A stretch of DNA of 64,000 nucleotides from Paracoccus aminophilus JCM 7686 (GCF_000444995.1 NC_022050.1:138422-202421); one strand, 5' to 3'; positions 9,742 through 17,935 are shown, counted from the stretch's first letter. The notes: generated from the letters alone by a model not told the origin. Translations and numbers: made by a program.

Positions 9742-9870
9742 ATGGCAAGACGACCGCGCCGGAACCACAGCCCGGCTTTCAAGGCGAAAGTGGCGGTAGC
9801 CGCGATCAAGAGCGAGAAGACCATGATCGAGCTGGCGCAGGAGTTCGACGTTCACCTGAACCAGATCAAA
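9742..9870 (+). mobile_element. IS3 family OrfA fragment
   Basis: About 43 residues from the ATG at 9742 (MARRPRRNHSPAFKAKVAVA and then ELAQEFDVHLNQIK) match the N-terminal helix-turn-helix of IS3-family OrfA proteins. Homology stops at about 9870, where an IS256-type sequence begins in another frame. No OrfB follows, so this is a dead remnant. Confidence 0.75.
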
Positions 9871-9872
9871 CG

Positions 9873-10004
9873 GCCATGGCCTTCAAGCTGATGATGCCGG
9901 CCCAGAAGAAATGGCGAAAACTCGACGGCCACCACCGCCTCCCAGAAATCATACAGGGGGTTGAGTTCCGCGACGGCCTCCGTCAACTTCAAACCGCCGC
10001 CTGA
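9873..10004 (+). mobile_element. IS256 family transposase C-terminal fragment
   Basis: The frame MAFKLMMPAQKKWRKLDGHH, then LPEIIQGVEFRDG, to the TGA at 10002 matches the last ~43 residues of IS256/Mutator-type transposases. The catalytic domain is gone. The bases after the stop (CACCAACTTTCGACCATAGC) resemble the terminal region of such elements. It abuts the IS3 fragment directly, marking a second deletion joint. Confidence 0.7.
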
Positions 10005-10190
10005 TCAAGCGTCACCAACTTTCGACCATAGCTCAGCGAAAATTCCGCTACACATCGGGCCGCCAAGATCCGATGAATCGATCTGGCACTCTCTGATGTG
10101 AGTTCATAATTCTTATGATGGCCGGGCCACGTTAGAAGCCATGCGCAGAGGAAACACTCGTAACACATAGGCCGGTGAAAGGGGGCAAGT

Positions 10191-10583
10191 ATGAATGCAC
10201 GTAGGTTTGACATTACCGCCGAAGAAATCGGCGTGGTGGTCGCGCGCTTTTACGCAGACATTCGCCACCATCCAGTTCTTGGGCCAGTTTTTGCACGGCA
10301 CGTCACGGATTGGTCAGAGCATGAAAGCAGGATCATGTCTTTCTGGCGTAACGCGATCCTGCGCGAACAGGGCTACGATGGAAACCCCATGTTCGTTCAC
10401 AAAGAGGCAGGAGACATACGCGCTGAGATGTTTCCAATATGGCTGGACCTCTTTGATAAAGTGCTGGCTGCTAACCTCACAATAGATCAGGCCCGAAATT
10501 GGTCAGCCCTCGCGCACCGGATTGGCAAGGGCCTCAGCTATGGGCTTGCGCAGGCTGGCGATCCCCCAAACCTCCGCCGCTGA
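10191..10583 (+). CDS. Group III truncated haemoglobin
   Basis: 130 residues with the pattern of group III (P) truncated globins: RFYADIRHHPVLGPVFARH at helix B/C, WSEHESRIMSFWRN, then GNPMFVHK and MFPIWLDLFDKV. These small cytoplasmic haem proteins bind O2 or NO and are linked to NO or peroxide handling under low oxygen, though the reaction of group III members is not settled. The ATG has an AGGGGGC element upstream. The gene stands alone, convergent with the VIT gene, between IS remnants and metal-transport genes. Confidence 0.88.
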   Translation: MNARRFDITAEEIGVVVARFYADIRHHPVLGPVFARHVTDWSEHESRIMSFWRNAILREQGYDGNPMFVHKEAGDIRAEMFPIWLDLFDKVLAANLTIDQARNWSALAHRIGKGLSYGLAQAGDPPNLRR

Positions 10584-10673
10584 TAGAGAGGCAGCAGTTT
10601 CATCAACCAAATCTTCGACAATGCCAGAGCCGTTAAACCGGGCCCTTTTGAACTCTAAAATACCTTTCCCCCG

Positions 10674-10692
10674 ATCCCCAAGAAGGGGGGAT
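10674..10692. terminator. Hairpin between convergent globin and VIT genes
   Basis: ATCCCC and GGGGAT flank a 7-base loop, inside a longer run of C and G blocks, midway between two convergent stop codons. It could end transcription from either side. The T tract is weak. Confidence 0.35.
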
Positions 10693-10707
10693 AGCCCCCC
10701 TGTCTGC

Positions 10708-11409
10708 CTAAACCGCGACCCCAAATAGTTTCCCGATAGCGGCGGTCACTGCCATCGCGGCACCGCCCCAGAAGACCACACGCAGTGTTGGTCGCAACAA
10801 CTTGGCTCCGCCGGCCCAAGCCCCGAGAGCCCCGAGAACAGCAAGCGCGAGCAGCGTTGTCACAGTAACCACGACGGCGACAGTTTCTGCGGGTGAGACG
10901 AGCGCAGCGACCATCGGCACAGCCCCGGCCAAAGTGAACGTGAGCCCAGAGGCAAAGGCAGCCTGTAAGGGATTGGCGCTATGCACCTCAGAAAGGCCGA
11001 GTTCATCGCGCACATGGGCCCCAAGCGCGTCAGCTTCGGTCAACTCGCGCGCGACAAGCGCTGCCGTCGCGGGCGAGAGACCTCGGCTCTCCCAGATAGA
11101 AGCCAGTTCCGCCTCCTCCTCCGCGGGTGTCTCGCGCAGAGCCTGCGCCTCACGGGCGATGTCAGCACCTTCAATATCCGATTGTGAGCTGACCGAGACA
11201 TATTCCCCCGCCGCCATCGACATCGCCCCGGCGGCCAATCCCGCGGCGCCTGCGATGAACACCGCCTCTGCGGAAGGATTGGCGACCGCCACGCCCACGA
11301 TGAGCGCCGAGATCGAGACGATCCCATCGTTGGCGCCGAGCACCGCGGCCCGCAACCAACCGCTGCGGTTGACGAAATGCACTTCTTCATGGGCTGACTG
11401 ATAGGTCAT
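10708..11409 (-). CDS. VIT1/CCC1 family Fe2+/Mn2+ transporter
   Basis: 233 residues. The N-terminal LRAAVLGANDGIVSISALIVGV is the VIT1/CCC1 first-helix signature, followed by AAGAMSMAAGEYVSVSSQSD, a cytoplasmic acidic helical hairpin (EAQALRETPAEEEAELASIW) that in the family binds metal, and three C-terminal membrane helices. Members move Fe2+ or Mn2+ by proton antiport. It is divergent from the P1B-4 metal ATPase, and the shared 254 bp intergenic region holds an FNR-like box, so both may belong to a metal detoxification response. The metal is inferred, not shown. Confidence 0.88.
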   Translation of the reverse strand: MTYQSAHEEVHFVNRSGWLRAAVLGANDGIVSISALIVGVAVANPSAEAVFIAGAAGLAAGAMSMAAGEYVSVSSQSDIEGADIAREAQALRETPAEEEAELASIWESRGLSPATAALVARELTEADALGAHVRDELGLSEVHSANPLQAAFASGLTFTLAGAVPMVAALVSPAETVAVVVTVTTLLALAVLGALGAWAGGAKLLRPTLRVVFWGGAAMAVTAAIGKLFGVAV

Positions 11410-11570
11410 GGCCGTCCCGCTCCAATTTCATACTGTCGATCTGACCCTGTAGATTCCAGGCCGCGCCAAAGCTTCACCGCTCATCCGCGCTCGATGGATT
11501 GAAACGCTGACGAGGCCATCGACTTCCTTAAACTTCCGGTAACAATGTAGGGTGAACCGGATCATTGCAA

Positions 11571-11584
11571 TTGATCTGGGTCAT
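11571..11584 (+). promoter_or_regulatory. FNR-like box upstream of the P1B-4 ATPase and uspA
   Basis: TTGATCTGGGTCAT matches 8 of the 10 specific positions of TTGAT-N4-ATCAA. It lies 80 bp before the chosen ATPase start, in the region shared with the divergent VIT gene. FNR/FnrL activates genes at low oxygen in this family. The imperfect right half lowers confidence. Confidence 0.5.
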
Positions 11585-11663
11585 AGCCGACGTTGGACGG
11601 AATGAATTATCGGCTCCTCATGCGCCGAACCCGCCGCATGCGTGTCAACACAGGAAGCTTCCT

Positions 11664-13619
11664 ATGCCCAGCACCGCCCCTGTAAGTCTTGAAGAACGCC
11701 TCATGCTTCCCCTCACGCTCGCGGCGAGTTTCGGCATGGCGGCCGCCTTCTTCGGCACCTTCGTGCTGCCGGGGATCTGGCTCACGGCAGGGCTTGCACT
11801 TGTCTATCTTGCGGCCGGGCTTCCGACGGGGCTGCGCGCGCTTGGTGCACTTTTCAAGGACCACGTGCTCGACATCGACCTGTTGATGATCATCGCGGCT
11901 TTGGCCGCGCTTGCGGTAGGCGCCCCACTGGAGGGGGCGGTTCTCCTCACGCTCTTCAGCATTTCGGGCACGCTGGAGCATCGCGCTATGGGCCGCGCCC
12001 GCCGCGCGATCGAGGCGCTGATGGCGCTGCGCCCCGAGACTGCACTGCGGCTGAGCGCCACGGGCGCGACAGAGGAAATCCCCGTCGCGGCGCTTCGCGA
12101 GGGGGATTTGCTTGTCCTGCGTCCGGGCGCGCGCGTGCCCGTGGATGGCGTGCTTGTCACCGGCGAAGGCACGGTCGACGAGGCGACGATCACCGGAGAG
12201 TCGATGCCCGTCTCAAAGGTGCCCGGAGCGAAGCTTTTCGAGGCGACGGTCAACCTCAATTCCGTGCTGACCATGCACGCAAGCGCCACCGTCGAAAGCA
12301 GCACCGTGGCGCGGATGATCGACATGGTGACCGAGGCCCAAGCCGCCCGCGCGCCTTCCGAGACCTTCAGCGCCTGGTTCGGGCAGCGCTACACCGTGGC
12401 CGTGCTTTTGGGGGCCATGCTGGCCTTTGTGGTTCTGTGGGGGATGGGGGCTTCCGCCTCCGACGCCCTCTACCGCGCTGCGGTGCTGCTGGTGGCGGCA
12501 AGCCCTTGCGCCGTGGTGATCTCGGTGCCCGCCGCCATGCTGTCGGCGCTGGCGGCTGCGGCACGGGGCGGCGTGTTGTTCAAAGGTGGCGCGGCGCTTG
12601 AAGCCTTGGCAGAAGTGAAGAGCTTTTCCTTTGACAAAACCGGCACCCTGACCACCGGAGTTGCAGAGGTCACCGACCTCACCTCAGAGATCCCCGAGGG
12701 GCGCATGCTGGCGCTGCTCTCGGGTTTGGAGGCGCAGTCCGAGCATCCGATCGCCGCCGCGATCCGGCGCCGGGCAGAGGCCGAGGGGCTTGCCCCCGCC
12801 GCCATCCGGGATGTCGTGACCCATCCCAGTGAGGGCATCACCGGGATTGACGAAGAGGGGCCGATCTGGGCCGGAAACCAGCGCATGCTGGAGCGGATGG
12901 GGGCGCGGGTCGATACGGCCGGGACGCAGCGGCTGAAGGCCTCGGCCCAAACCGTCACCTGGATCGGGCGTGGCGAGCAGCTGATCGGCGGCGTCACGGT
13001 GGCAGACCGCCCGCGGCCAAGCTCTGCCGCCGGGCTTTCGCAACTGCGTGCGGCGGGGGTGGCGCAGCTGGCCCTGATGACCGGGGATCGCCGCCCGGTG
13101 GCCGAACGGATCGGGCGGGAGCTCGGCTTTTCCGATGCGGAAATCCACGCCGAATTGTTGCCGGAAGACAAGGTCAAACTGGTTGCCGCGCTTGCCGAAA
13201 AGGGCCGAACGGCCTTCGTCGGCGACGGGGTGAATGATGCCGCTGCCCTTGCCCGGGCGGATGTCGGCGTCGCCATGGGGGTTGCGGGCAGCGAAGTGGC
13301 GCTGCAGGCCGCAGATGTGGCGCTTCTGTCCGAGGACATGACCCGCCTTGCCGCCGCCCGGACACTGGCCTTGCGTACCCGCCGGATCATCCGGCAGAAC
13401 CTCGGCTTTGCCCTGGCGATGATGGTGCTTCTGGTGGTCTCGGCGCTATTTTTCGAGCTGCCTTTGCCGCTTGCCGTCATCGGCCATGAAGGGGGCACGG
13501 TTCTGGTGGTGCTAAACGGGTTGCGGCTGCTCGCCGATCCGATCCGCAATGATCGCGGCGCGGCGCGAAAAGCGGCCTCGCATCCCTCCTCCCAACCTCA
13601 AGAGGTTTCCCATGTATAA
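11664..13619 (+). CDS. P1B-4 type heavy metal-transporting ATPase (Co2+/Zn2+/Fe2+ export)
   Basis: 651 residues from the ATG at 11664, which has AGGAAG six bases upstream; the frame is open further 5' but that extension is not membrane-like. P-type ATPase motifs: TGES actuator loop, DKTGTLT with phosphorylated Asp324, SEHP, and GDGVNDAAAL. The metal-site motifs SPC (280-282) and HEGGT (from His608) define subgroup P1B-4, whose members (CoaT, CtpD, PfeT) export Co2+, Zn2+ or Fe2+. No N-terminal metal-binding domain is present, as usual for the group. The stop overlaps uspA by 8 bp, so the two are co-translated. Confidence 0.9.
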   Translation: MPSTAPVSLEERLMLPLTLAASFGMAAAFFGTFVLPGIWLTAGLALVYLAAGLPTGLRALGALFKDHVLDIDLLMIIAALAALAVGAPLEGAVLLTLFSISGTLEHRAMGRARRAIEALMALRPETALRLSATGATEEIPVAALREGDLLVLRPGARVPVDGVLVTGEGTVDEATITGESMPVSKVPGAKLFEATVNLNSVLTMHASATVESSTVARMIDMVTEAQAARAPSETFSAWFGQRYTVAVLLGAMLAFVVLWGMGASASDALYRAAVLLVAASPCAVVISVPAAMLSALAAAARGGVLFKGGAALEALAEVKSFSFDKTGTLTTGVAEVTDLTSEIPEGRMLALLSGLEAQSEHPIAAAIRRRAEAEGLAPAAIRDVVTHPSEGITGIDEEGPIWAGNQRMLERMGARVDTAGTQRLKASAQTVTWIGRGEQLIGGVTVADRPRPSSAAGLSQLRAAGVAQLALMTGDRRPVAERIGRELGFSDAEIHAELLPEDKVKLVAALAEKGRTAFVGDGVNDAAALARADVGVAMGVAGSEVALQAADVALLSEDMTRLAAARTLALRTRRIIRQNLGFALAMMVLLVVSALFFELPLPLAVIGHEGGTVLVVLNGLRLLADPIRNDRGAARKAASHPSSQPQEVSHV

Positions 13620-14064
13620 GCACATCCTTATCACCACCGATGGCTCTGAGAACGCGGGCCTCGGCCTTGAGCATGGCATTGCACTTGCATCCAGCATAGG
13701 CGCTGCGGTGACGATCCTGACTGTGACGCCGCCCTTCCCGATTGCAGCAGCGGCGATGGGGGCCGGGGCATACACGCCAGCGGCGGTTCTCGAGGGCTAT
13801 GATCAGGCGCAGCGCGAAACGGCAGAACGGATCCTTGAGGCCGCCGCAGAGCGTGCGAGACATGCGGGCGTTTCTGCAACCGCCCTGCATGTGCCTGATG
13901 CCACGCCTGCTGATACTATCTTAGAGCGCGCCGAGGCTCTCGGTTGCGATCTCATCTGTATGGCCTCTCACGGGCGGCGCGGGCTGAAGCGGATGCTACT
14001 TGGCAGTCAGGCAACCGAGGTTGTCACCCGTTCCGCAATCCCCGTCTTGGTCGTGCGGGCCTGA
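13612..14064 (+). CDS. Universal stress protein, UspA family
   Basis: 150 residues starting MYKHILITTDGSENAGLGLE. The ATP-binding motif of UspA-type proteins is near the C-terminus (MASHGRRGLKRMLLGSQATE then PVLVV). The domain is single and of normal length. It overlaps the end of the metal ATPase gene and shares its FNR-like promoter. In related bacteria usp genes are induced at low oxygen through FNR-type regulators, which agrees with the box upstream. The exact function is unknown. Confidence 0.9.
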   Translation: MYKHILITTDGSENAGLGLEHGIALASSIGAAVTILTVTPPFPIAAAAMGAGAYTPAAVLEGYDQAQRETAERILEAAAERARHAGVSATALHVPDATPADTILERAEALGCDLICMASHGRRGLKRMLLGSQATEVVTRSAIPVLVVRA

Positions 14065-14072
14065 CACCCCTT

Positions 14073-14092
14073 GGCCCGCTGCGAAGCGGGCC
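14073..14092 (+). terminator. Hairpin after uspA
   Basis: GGCCCGCT-GCGA-AGCGGGCC is a perfect 8 bp stem with a 4-base loop beginning 9 bp past the uspA stop. It has no T tract, but position and strength fit a terminator for the ATPase-uspA unit. Confidence 0.55.
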
Positions 14093-14477
14093 GGGCCGAA
14101 TACAGAAGGTTGGGATGACCCGAACACCTGCAGAATTCTGGCGAGAGCATTAGATTTTCCTTCCTTTCGGGGGGAAAGAGAGGTCGCATGGAGCTCTGAA
14201 GCCTGCGGAAAAGCAAATGAGCGATGCGTGGCTATCAGATGCTACGAGCCCGCATGGTGTTCGCGGTAAGGCCAAGTCAACGCCGCGAGCTCGATTGTTC
14301 GTGGTGCACATCTGCTTCTCCTGATCTGTCCGCGACCGTTGCGCCAAAAGTCTCCTTGTCGTGTTCACTGCGAACTATCGCTGCGATCGGCGGCCTATGG
14401 TTAGGACCCATTGATTAGGTAATGATTTCATCAATCAGAATTCTGTCAGGAGGCCAAAAAACGTCGATTTAGCAAAC
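14093..14477. other. Intergenic region upstream of the nqr operon, no gene seen
   Basis: No frame here has credible codon use or recognisable homology. The base composition is lower in GC than the neighbours (for example the stretch around 14390-14460), as expected for a promoter region. The FNR box of the nqr operon lies at its downstream end. Confidence 0.5.
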
Positions 14478-14491
14478 TTGACCTGAATCAA
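14478..14491 (+). promoter_or_regulatory. FNR-type box upstream of nqrA
   Basis: TTGACCTGAATCAA matches 9 of 10 specific bases of the FNR/FnrL consensus TTGAT-N4-ATCAA. It is 77 bp before the nqrA start in the only promoter region of the operon. TTGAC half-sites are common in FNR/Dnr boxes of this group. Confidence 0.7.
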
Positions 14492-14567
14492 AGCTGGAAC
14501 ATATCATGGAGTATAGTCTGAGATTGGCGGGGAATCTGCTGCCCTACGCACACGGATCGGAGACTGA

Positions 14568-15776
14568 ATGATCCCCCTGATAGGGGCTTGGTGCCCGAGA
14601 CTGACTGGCGGTCTTGTCGAAAACGTATCTTCGGATAGTCCTCTCGGTATCACGGGATCCGATCTGCAACAGCTAAGGCCCGCGCTGATGGTCAAAGCGA
14701 ACCAGAAAGTTGCCGCGGGCGATATCCTCTTTCGTGATCGCAAGCGGTCATGGATCACCGCAGTCGCCCCTGCAGCCGGGCGGGTATCAAAGCTTGAACT
14801 TGGCGCTCGTCGCAGCCTTTCTGAGCTGGAAATCCTTCCCGAGGGCGATGCCGTGCGGCAGTTCACGACAGATGTCGCGGATCGCGCGCAGCTGATTGAT
14901 CTCATGATCGCCTCGGGGCTCTGGACCGCGTTGCGAACGCGCCCTTTCGGGCGGATCCCCGATCCATCGACACAGCCCGAGGCCCTGTTCGTCACGTTGA
15001 CCGAGGGCGCTCCGGGCATGCCTGATCCTGCGGCGATCCTGCCTGATCTCATGGATTGGTTCACGCGCGGGCTGAGTGCTTTGACGATGCTTTCAGATGG
15101 GCCGGTCAACCTCTGCCATCCCCCCGATCTAGCCCTGCCAGAAGTCTTAGGCATCCGCACCCACCCATTCCGCGGAGGTCTGGCCTCGGCGCATATCCAT
15201 ACCCTGCATCCGGTCACCCATGGTGGGATGGTCTGGCAGATCCACTGGCAAGAGGTCGCGGCGCTTGGCCATCTACTGAAGACCGGCACGATCTGGCCGC
15301 GCCGCATCGTCGCGCTTACCGGGTCCGCAATGGCCCGTCCCGGCCTGATTGCCGCCCCGATCGGTGCGCGCCTGCATGATCTTGCCGCTGGAAGGCTGAA
15401 GGATACAACCCTGCGCCTGCTGGCGGGCGGAGAAAATGGCAGCCCGGCCACCTTTCTGCGGCCAGGCATCCGTCAGATCTCAGCCGTCCCGCACGAAAGG
15501 GCCGATCACCGAAAGGGCTGGTTCATGCGGCTGACGGCGCCGCGCATAGCCGCCCTCATCCCAAACCCATGGGACGAGGTTACGATGCCCCCGGGGATAC
15601 TCGCGGTTCCGCTTTTACGCGCACTCGCCTCGGGAGATCTCACAGCGGCGCGAGATCTGGGTGTTCTTGGCCTGATCGAGGAGGACCTCATGGCATTGAA
15701 TGCCCGCCTGCGAGGGCACCCCGATTACCGCGTTCTGCTGCGCCAGACCCTTGATGAGTTGGAGGCTACGATATGA
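14568..15776 (+). CDS. nqrA: Na+-translocating NADH:quinone reductase subunit A
   Basis: 402 residues, somewhat shorter than the ~446 of Vibrio NqrA but alignable throughout: GGLVENVSS near the start, the lipoyl-like segment ITAVAPAAGRVSKLELGARR, then SGLWTALRTRPFGRIP, a near-invariant NqrA motif. NqrA is the peripheral cytoplasmic subunit associated with quinone binding. The ATG at 14568 has GGAG five bases upstream. It overlaps nqrB by 4 bp. Together with nqrB and nqrC it forms the promoter-proximal half of an operon whose distal half is now on the minus strand at 33681-37287. Confidence 0.93.
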   Translation: MIPLIGAWCPRLTGGLVENVSSDSPLGITGSDLQQLRPALMVKANQKVAAGDILFRDRKRSWITAVAPAAGRVSKLELGARRSLSELEILPEGDAVRQFTTDVADRAQLIDLMIASGLWTALRTRPFGRIPDPSTQPEALFVTLTEGAPGMPDPAAILPDLMDWFTRGLSALTMLSDGPVNLCHPPDLALPEVLGIRTHPFRGGLASAHIHTLHPVTHGGMVWQIHWQEVAALGHLLKTGTIWPRRIVALTGSAMARPGLIAAPIGARLHDLAAGRLKDTTLRLLAGGENGSPATFLRPGIRQISAVPHERADHRKGWFMRLTAPRIAALIPNPWDEVTMPPGILAVPLLRALASGDLTAARDLGVLGLIEEDLMALNARLRGHPDYRVLLRQTLDELEATI

Positions 15777-16552
15777 GGCCGGGACTGCTGAGGGATGATC
15801 TTGCGGCTATCCTCGCCTTGCTGCCGCCTCTTGCCTGGCTATGGCCGCAGGACCATTGGGTCGCATCGCGGCTGCTGTTCTGCGCGGTACTGATCTTTGG
15901 CTGGCAGGCTCTGTTCGCGCAGGTCAGACGCCAAGGGATGGGGTTGCACGGTGCTGTCGCAGCCATGCTGGTCGCCCTGTTTGCGCCCATGGGCGTACCC
16001 TTCTGGCAATTGGCCTTGGGCGTCAGTTTCGGCATGGTGCTGGGTGAGGCGATCTTTGGCGGGAGAGGCCGCAACTTCGTGCAGCCAGTGGCGCTGACAT
16101 TCGCCTTCATGGCCTTTTCCTTTGCCGATCAGCCCTGGCGTCAAGGCCCGGATCTGCCGCTGATCGCCATCCTGCCTGCCTTGGCTTTTCTGGTGATCAC
16201 AGGGCAGGCGCGCCTCACAGTGTTGGCCGGTCTTGCAGCCGGGCTTGCCGGAGTCAGCGCGCTGATCGCGCCGGAGCAGATGACCATGTTGATCACGGGC
16301 ACGTTGCTGCTGGCGCTGCTTTTCCTGACCGCCGATCCGGCTGTATCGGGTGCGACATCCCTTGGCCGCCTGGCATATGGAGTGCTGGCTGGTGGGTTGA
16401 CCGCCTTGTTCGCGGCCTCCGGTCCTGTCTTTGGCGCAGTGGTTTTTGCCACATTGCTGGCGCAGATATTTGCGCCGCTGCTGGACCATATCGCAATCGT
16501 AATCCATTCCGCATGGATGCATCACCGTGCTCGGAGGCTGCGCAATGGCTAA
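15773..16552 (+). CDS. nqrB: Na+-NQR subunit B, compact form
   Basis: Only 259 residues; Vibrio NqrB has about 415, and the overlap with nqrA leaves no room for a longer start. VSFGMVLGEAIFGGRGRNFV aligns with the Vibrio GGTGRNFLNPA region, and the end (TADPAV, then LGRLAYGVLAGG and IFAPLLDH) aligns with the NqrB C-terminus. The N-terminal extension is missing, and so is the central loop that holds the flavinylated SGAT threonine. An SGAT does occur later (TADPAVSGATSLG), where Vibrio has SASFT. NqrB is the main membrane subunit and normally carries covalent FMN and riboflavin, so cofactor content here is uncertain. It overlaps nqrC by 8 bp. Confidence 0.85.
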   Translation: MRPGLLRDDLAAILALLPPLAWLWPQDHWVASRLLFCAVLIFGWQALFAQVRRQGMGLHGAVAAMLVALFAPMGVPFWQLALGVSFGMVLGEAIFGGRGRNFVQPVALTFAFMAFSFADQPWRQGPDLPLIAILPALAFLVITGQARLTVLAGLAAGLAGVSALIAPEQMTMLITGTLLLALLFLTADPAVSGATSLGRLAYGVLAGGLTALFAASGPVFGAVVFATLLAQIFAPLLDHIAIVIHSAWMHHRARRLRNG

Positions 16553-17327
16553 GGCTTTCCAACGCTTCCTGGCCCGTCCCAACAGCGATCCGGTGAAATC
16601 CATCGGCATGGCGGCGCTGGTCGCCGCCATCTGTGCCTTGATCGTTGCCGGGACCGCCGTCACCTTGCGCCCGCTGATCGAAGAAAACCGCCTCGCTGCG
16701 CGCGCCGGTCAGATGGCGGCAATGCTGGAAAGCGTACCAGGTATCTCCGATCTGCTCGATGGTGGCGGGATCGAAACCCTGATCGTCGATCTGGCAACGG
16801 GTCGGATTTCGCAGACAGACCCCACCGATTTCGACCAAACCGCAGCGGCAGCAGATCCTGATCGCAGCACCGCGCTGCCTCCGGCGGCCGATCTTGCCGC
16901 GATCAGCCGGCGCGAGAATGAATCGCTAATCTGGCTGGTGCGCGAGGGGGACGAAATCCGGCTTCTGGTTCTACCGGTGCGCGGTGCGGGCTATCAATCC
17001 ACCATCCGCGCCTATCTGGCGCTGGAGGGCGACCTGAACACCGTCGCCGCTTTCACGGTCTATGAACAGGGCGAGACCCCGGGCTTGGGATCGCGCGTGA
17101 CCGAGGCCGAGTTTCGCAACGGCTGGACCGGGCGTCGCATTTTCGAGGGGGACGTGATCCTGATCGACACAGTTTCAGGTGCATCCGGGGATTTTGAGGT
17201 CGAAATGATCTCGGGGGCCTCCGTCACCAGCTACGGCACCATCGACATGGTGCATTTCTGGCTGGGCCCCGATGGTTTCGGTCCCTTCATGGGGTCTGAT
17301 GCCGGAGAGTGCAGAATCCTACGCTAA
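16545..17327 (+). CDS. nqrC: Na+-NQR subunit C, 3' end replaced by Tn3 sequence
   Basis: From the ATG at 16545, residues 1-249 are native and the next 11 (GSDAGECRILR) come from the Tn3 inverted repeat. One membrane helix (about 20-45) anchors a periplasmic FMN-binding domain. The flavinylation motif reads SGASVTS, with Ser where Vibrio NqrC has the flavin-carrying Thr of SGAT. The transposon entered after TTCAT at 17290. The displaced native ending ([10 protein letters not shown] and stop) is at 37249-37287 on the minus strand. Restored, the gene has exactly 260 codons including stop. Because only ten residues are exchanged, the protein might still work; the worse effect is separation from nqrDEF. 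Confidence 0.92.
   Translation: MAKAFQRFLARPNSDPVKSIGMAALVAAICALIVAGTAVTLRPLIEENRLAARAGQMAAMLESVPGISDLLDGGGIETLIVDLATGRISQTDPTDFDQTAAAADPDRSTALPPAADLAAISRRENESLIWLVREGDEIRLLVLPVRGAGYQSTIRAYLALEGDLNTVAAFTVYEQGETPGLGSRVTEAEFRNGWTGRRIFEGDVILIDTVSGASGDFEVEMISGASVTSYGTIDMVHFWLGPDGFGPFMGSDAGECRILR
17286..17290 (+). repeat. Target-site half TTCAT at the left end of Tn3 copy 1
   Basis: The five bases before the inverted repeat are TTCAT. The other side of copy 1 has AGGAG, so there is no direct duplication here. The partner TTCAT is found, inverted, next to copy 2 at 37283-37287. Confidence 0.8.
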
Positions 17328-17328
17328 G
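17291..17328 (+). repeat. Tn3 copy 1 terminal inverted repeat, tnpR side
   Basis: 38 bp beginning GGGGTCTGATGCCGGAGAG; it is the exact inverse of the repeat at 20948-20985. The tnpR stop codon lies inside it. Confidence 0.95.
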
Positions 17329-17935
17329 CGCTGAGAACCCGTTTCCCGTAATCGCGTAGATTGCCGTTCGGGTCGACATATCGGTAGAGTGTGACCGGTT
17401 TGACCCCCAATTCCTTACAGAGTTCTGAAACCGATGTGTCGCGGCTAGCCATTGCGGCCTGAGCCATGCGGACCTGCGCTTTCGTCAGCGCAAACTTTCT
17501 TCCTCCCTTTCGGCCGCGCGCGCGGGCGGCTTGGAGCCCCGCCATCGTGCGTTCGCGGATCAACTCGCTTTCAAATTCGGCAAGCGCAGCAAAGATGCCG
17601 AATGAAAGCCTTCCAGCCGCAGTCGTTGTGTCAATCTGCGCCCCTTGCCCGGTGAGAACTTTGAGGCCAACGCCACGCTCGGACAGCATGCTGACGGTTT
17701 TGACAAGGTGGTGGAGGCTGCGCCCCAAGCGGTCGAGCTTCCACACGATCAGCACATCCCCCTCACGCAATGCTTTGAGGCAGGCCTCCAGACCGGATCG
17801 GTCATCCTTCTTGCCGGACGCCAGATCTGAGTAGATCTGGTCCTCCTCGACGCCGGACGCGATCAATGCATCTCGTTGCAAGTCGAGGGACTGGCTGCCG
17901 TCAGCTTTCGAAACCCGCGCATAGCCGATCAGCAT
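17324..17935 (-). CDS. tnpR: Tn3 serine recombinase (resolvase/invertase type), copy 1
   Basis: 203 residues. N-terminal catalytic domain with Ser9 in YARVSKADG, LDRLGRSLHHLV, and the ERT-containing helix (SELIRERTMAGLQAARARGR), then a C-terminal helix-turn-helix (VSELCKELGVKPVTLYRYV). Such enzymes resolve Tn3 cointegrates at a res site. The sequence is of the Pin/Hin-like small serine recombinase type, so it might also invert DNA between oppositely oriented sites. It is divergent from tnpA, and its stop lies in the terminal repeat. An identical copy is at 40338-40949. Confidence 0.93.
   Translation of the reverse strand: MLIGYARVSKADGSQSLDLQRDALIASGVEEDQIYSDLASGKKDDRSGLEACLKALREGDVLIVWKLDRLGRSLHHLVKTVSMLSERGVGLKVLTGQGAQIDTTTAAGRLSFGIFAALAEFESELIRERTMAGLQAARARGRKGGRKFALTKAQVRMAQAAMASRDTSVSELCKELGVKPVTLYRYVDPNGNLRDYGKRVLSA

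Noticed and set aside
11565..11663. Earlier start for the P1B-4 ATPase
   Set aside because: The 33 extra residues are not metal-binding or membrane-like and would cover the FNR-like box; the ATG at 11664 has a good ribosome binding site.
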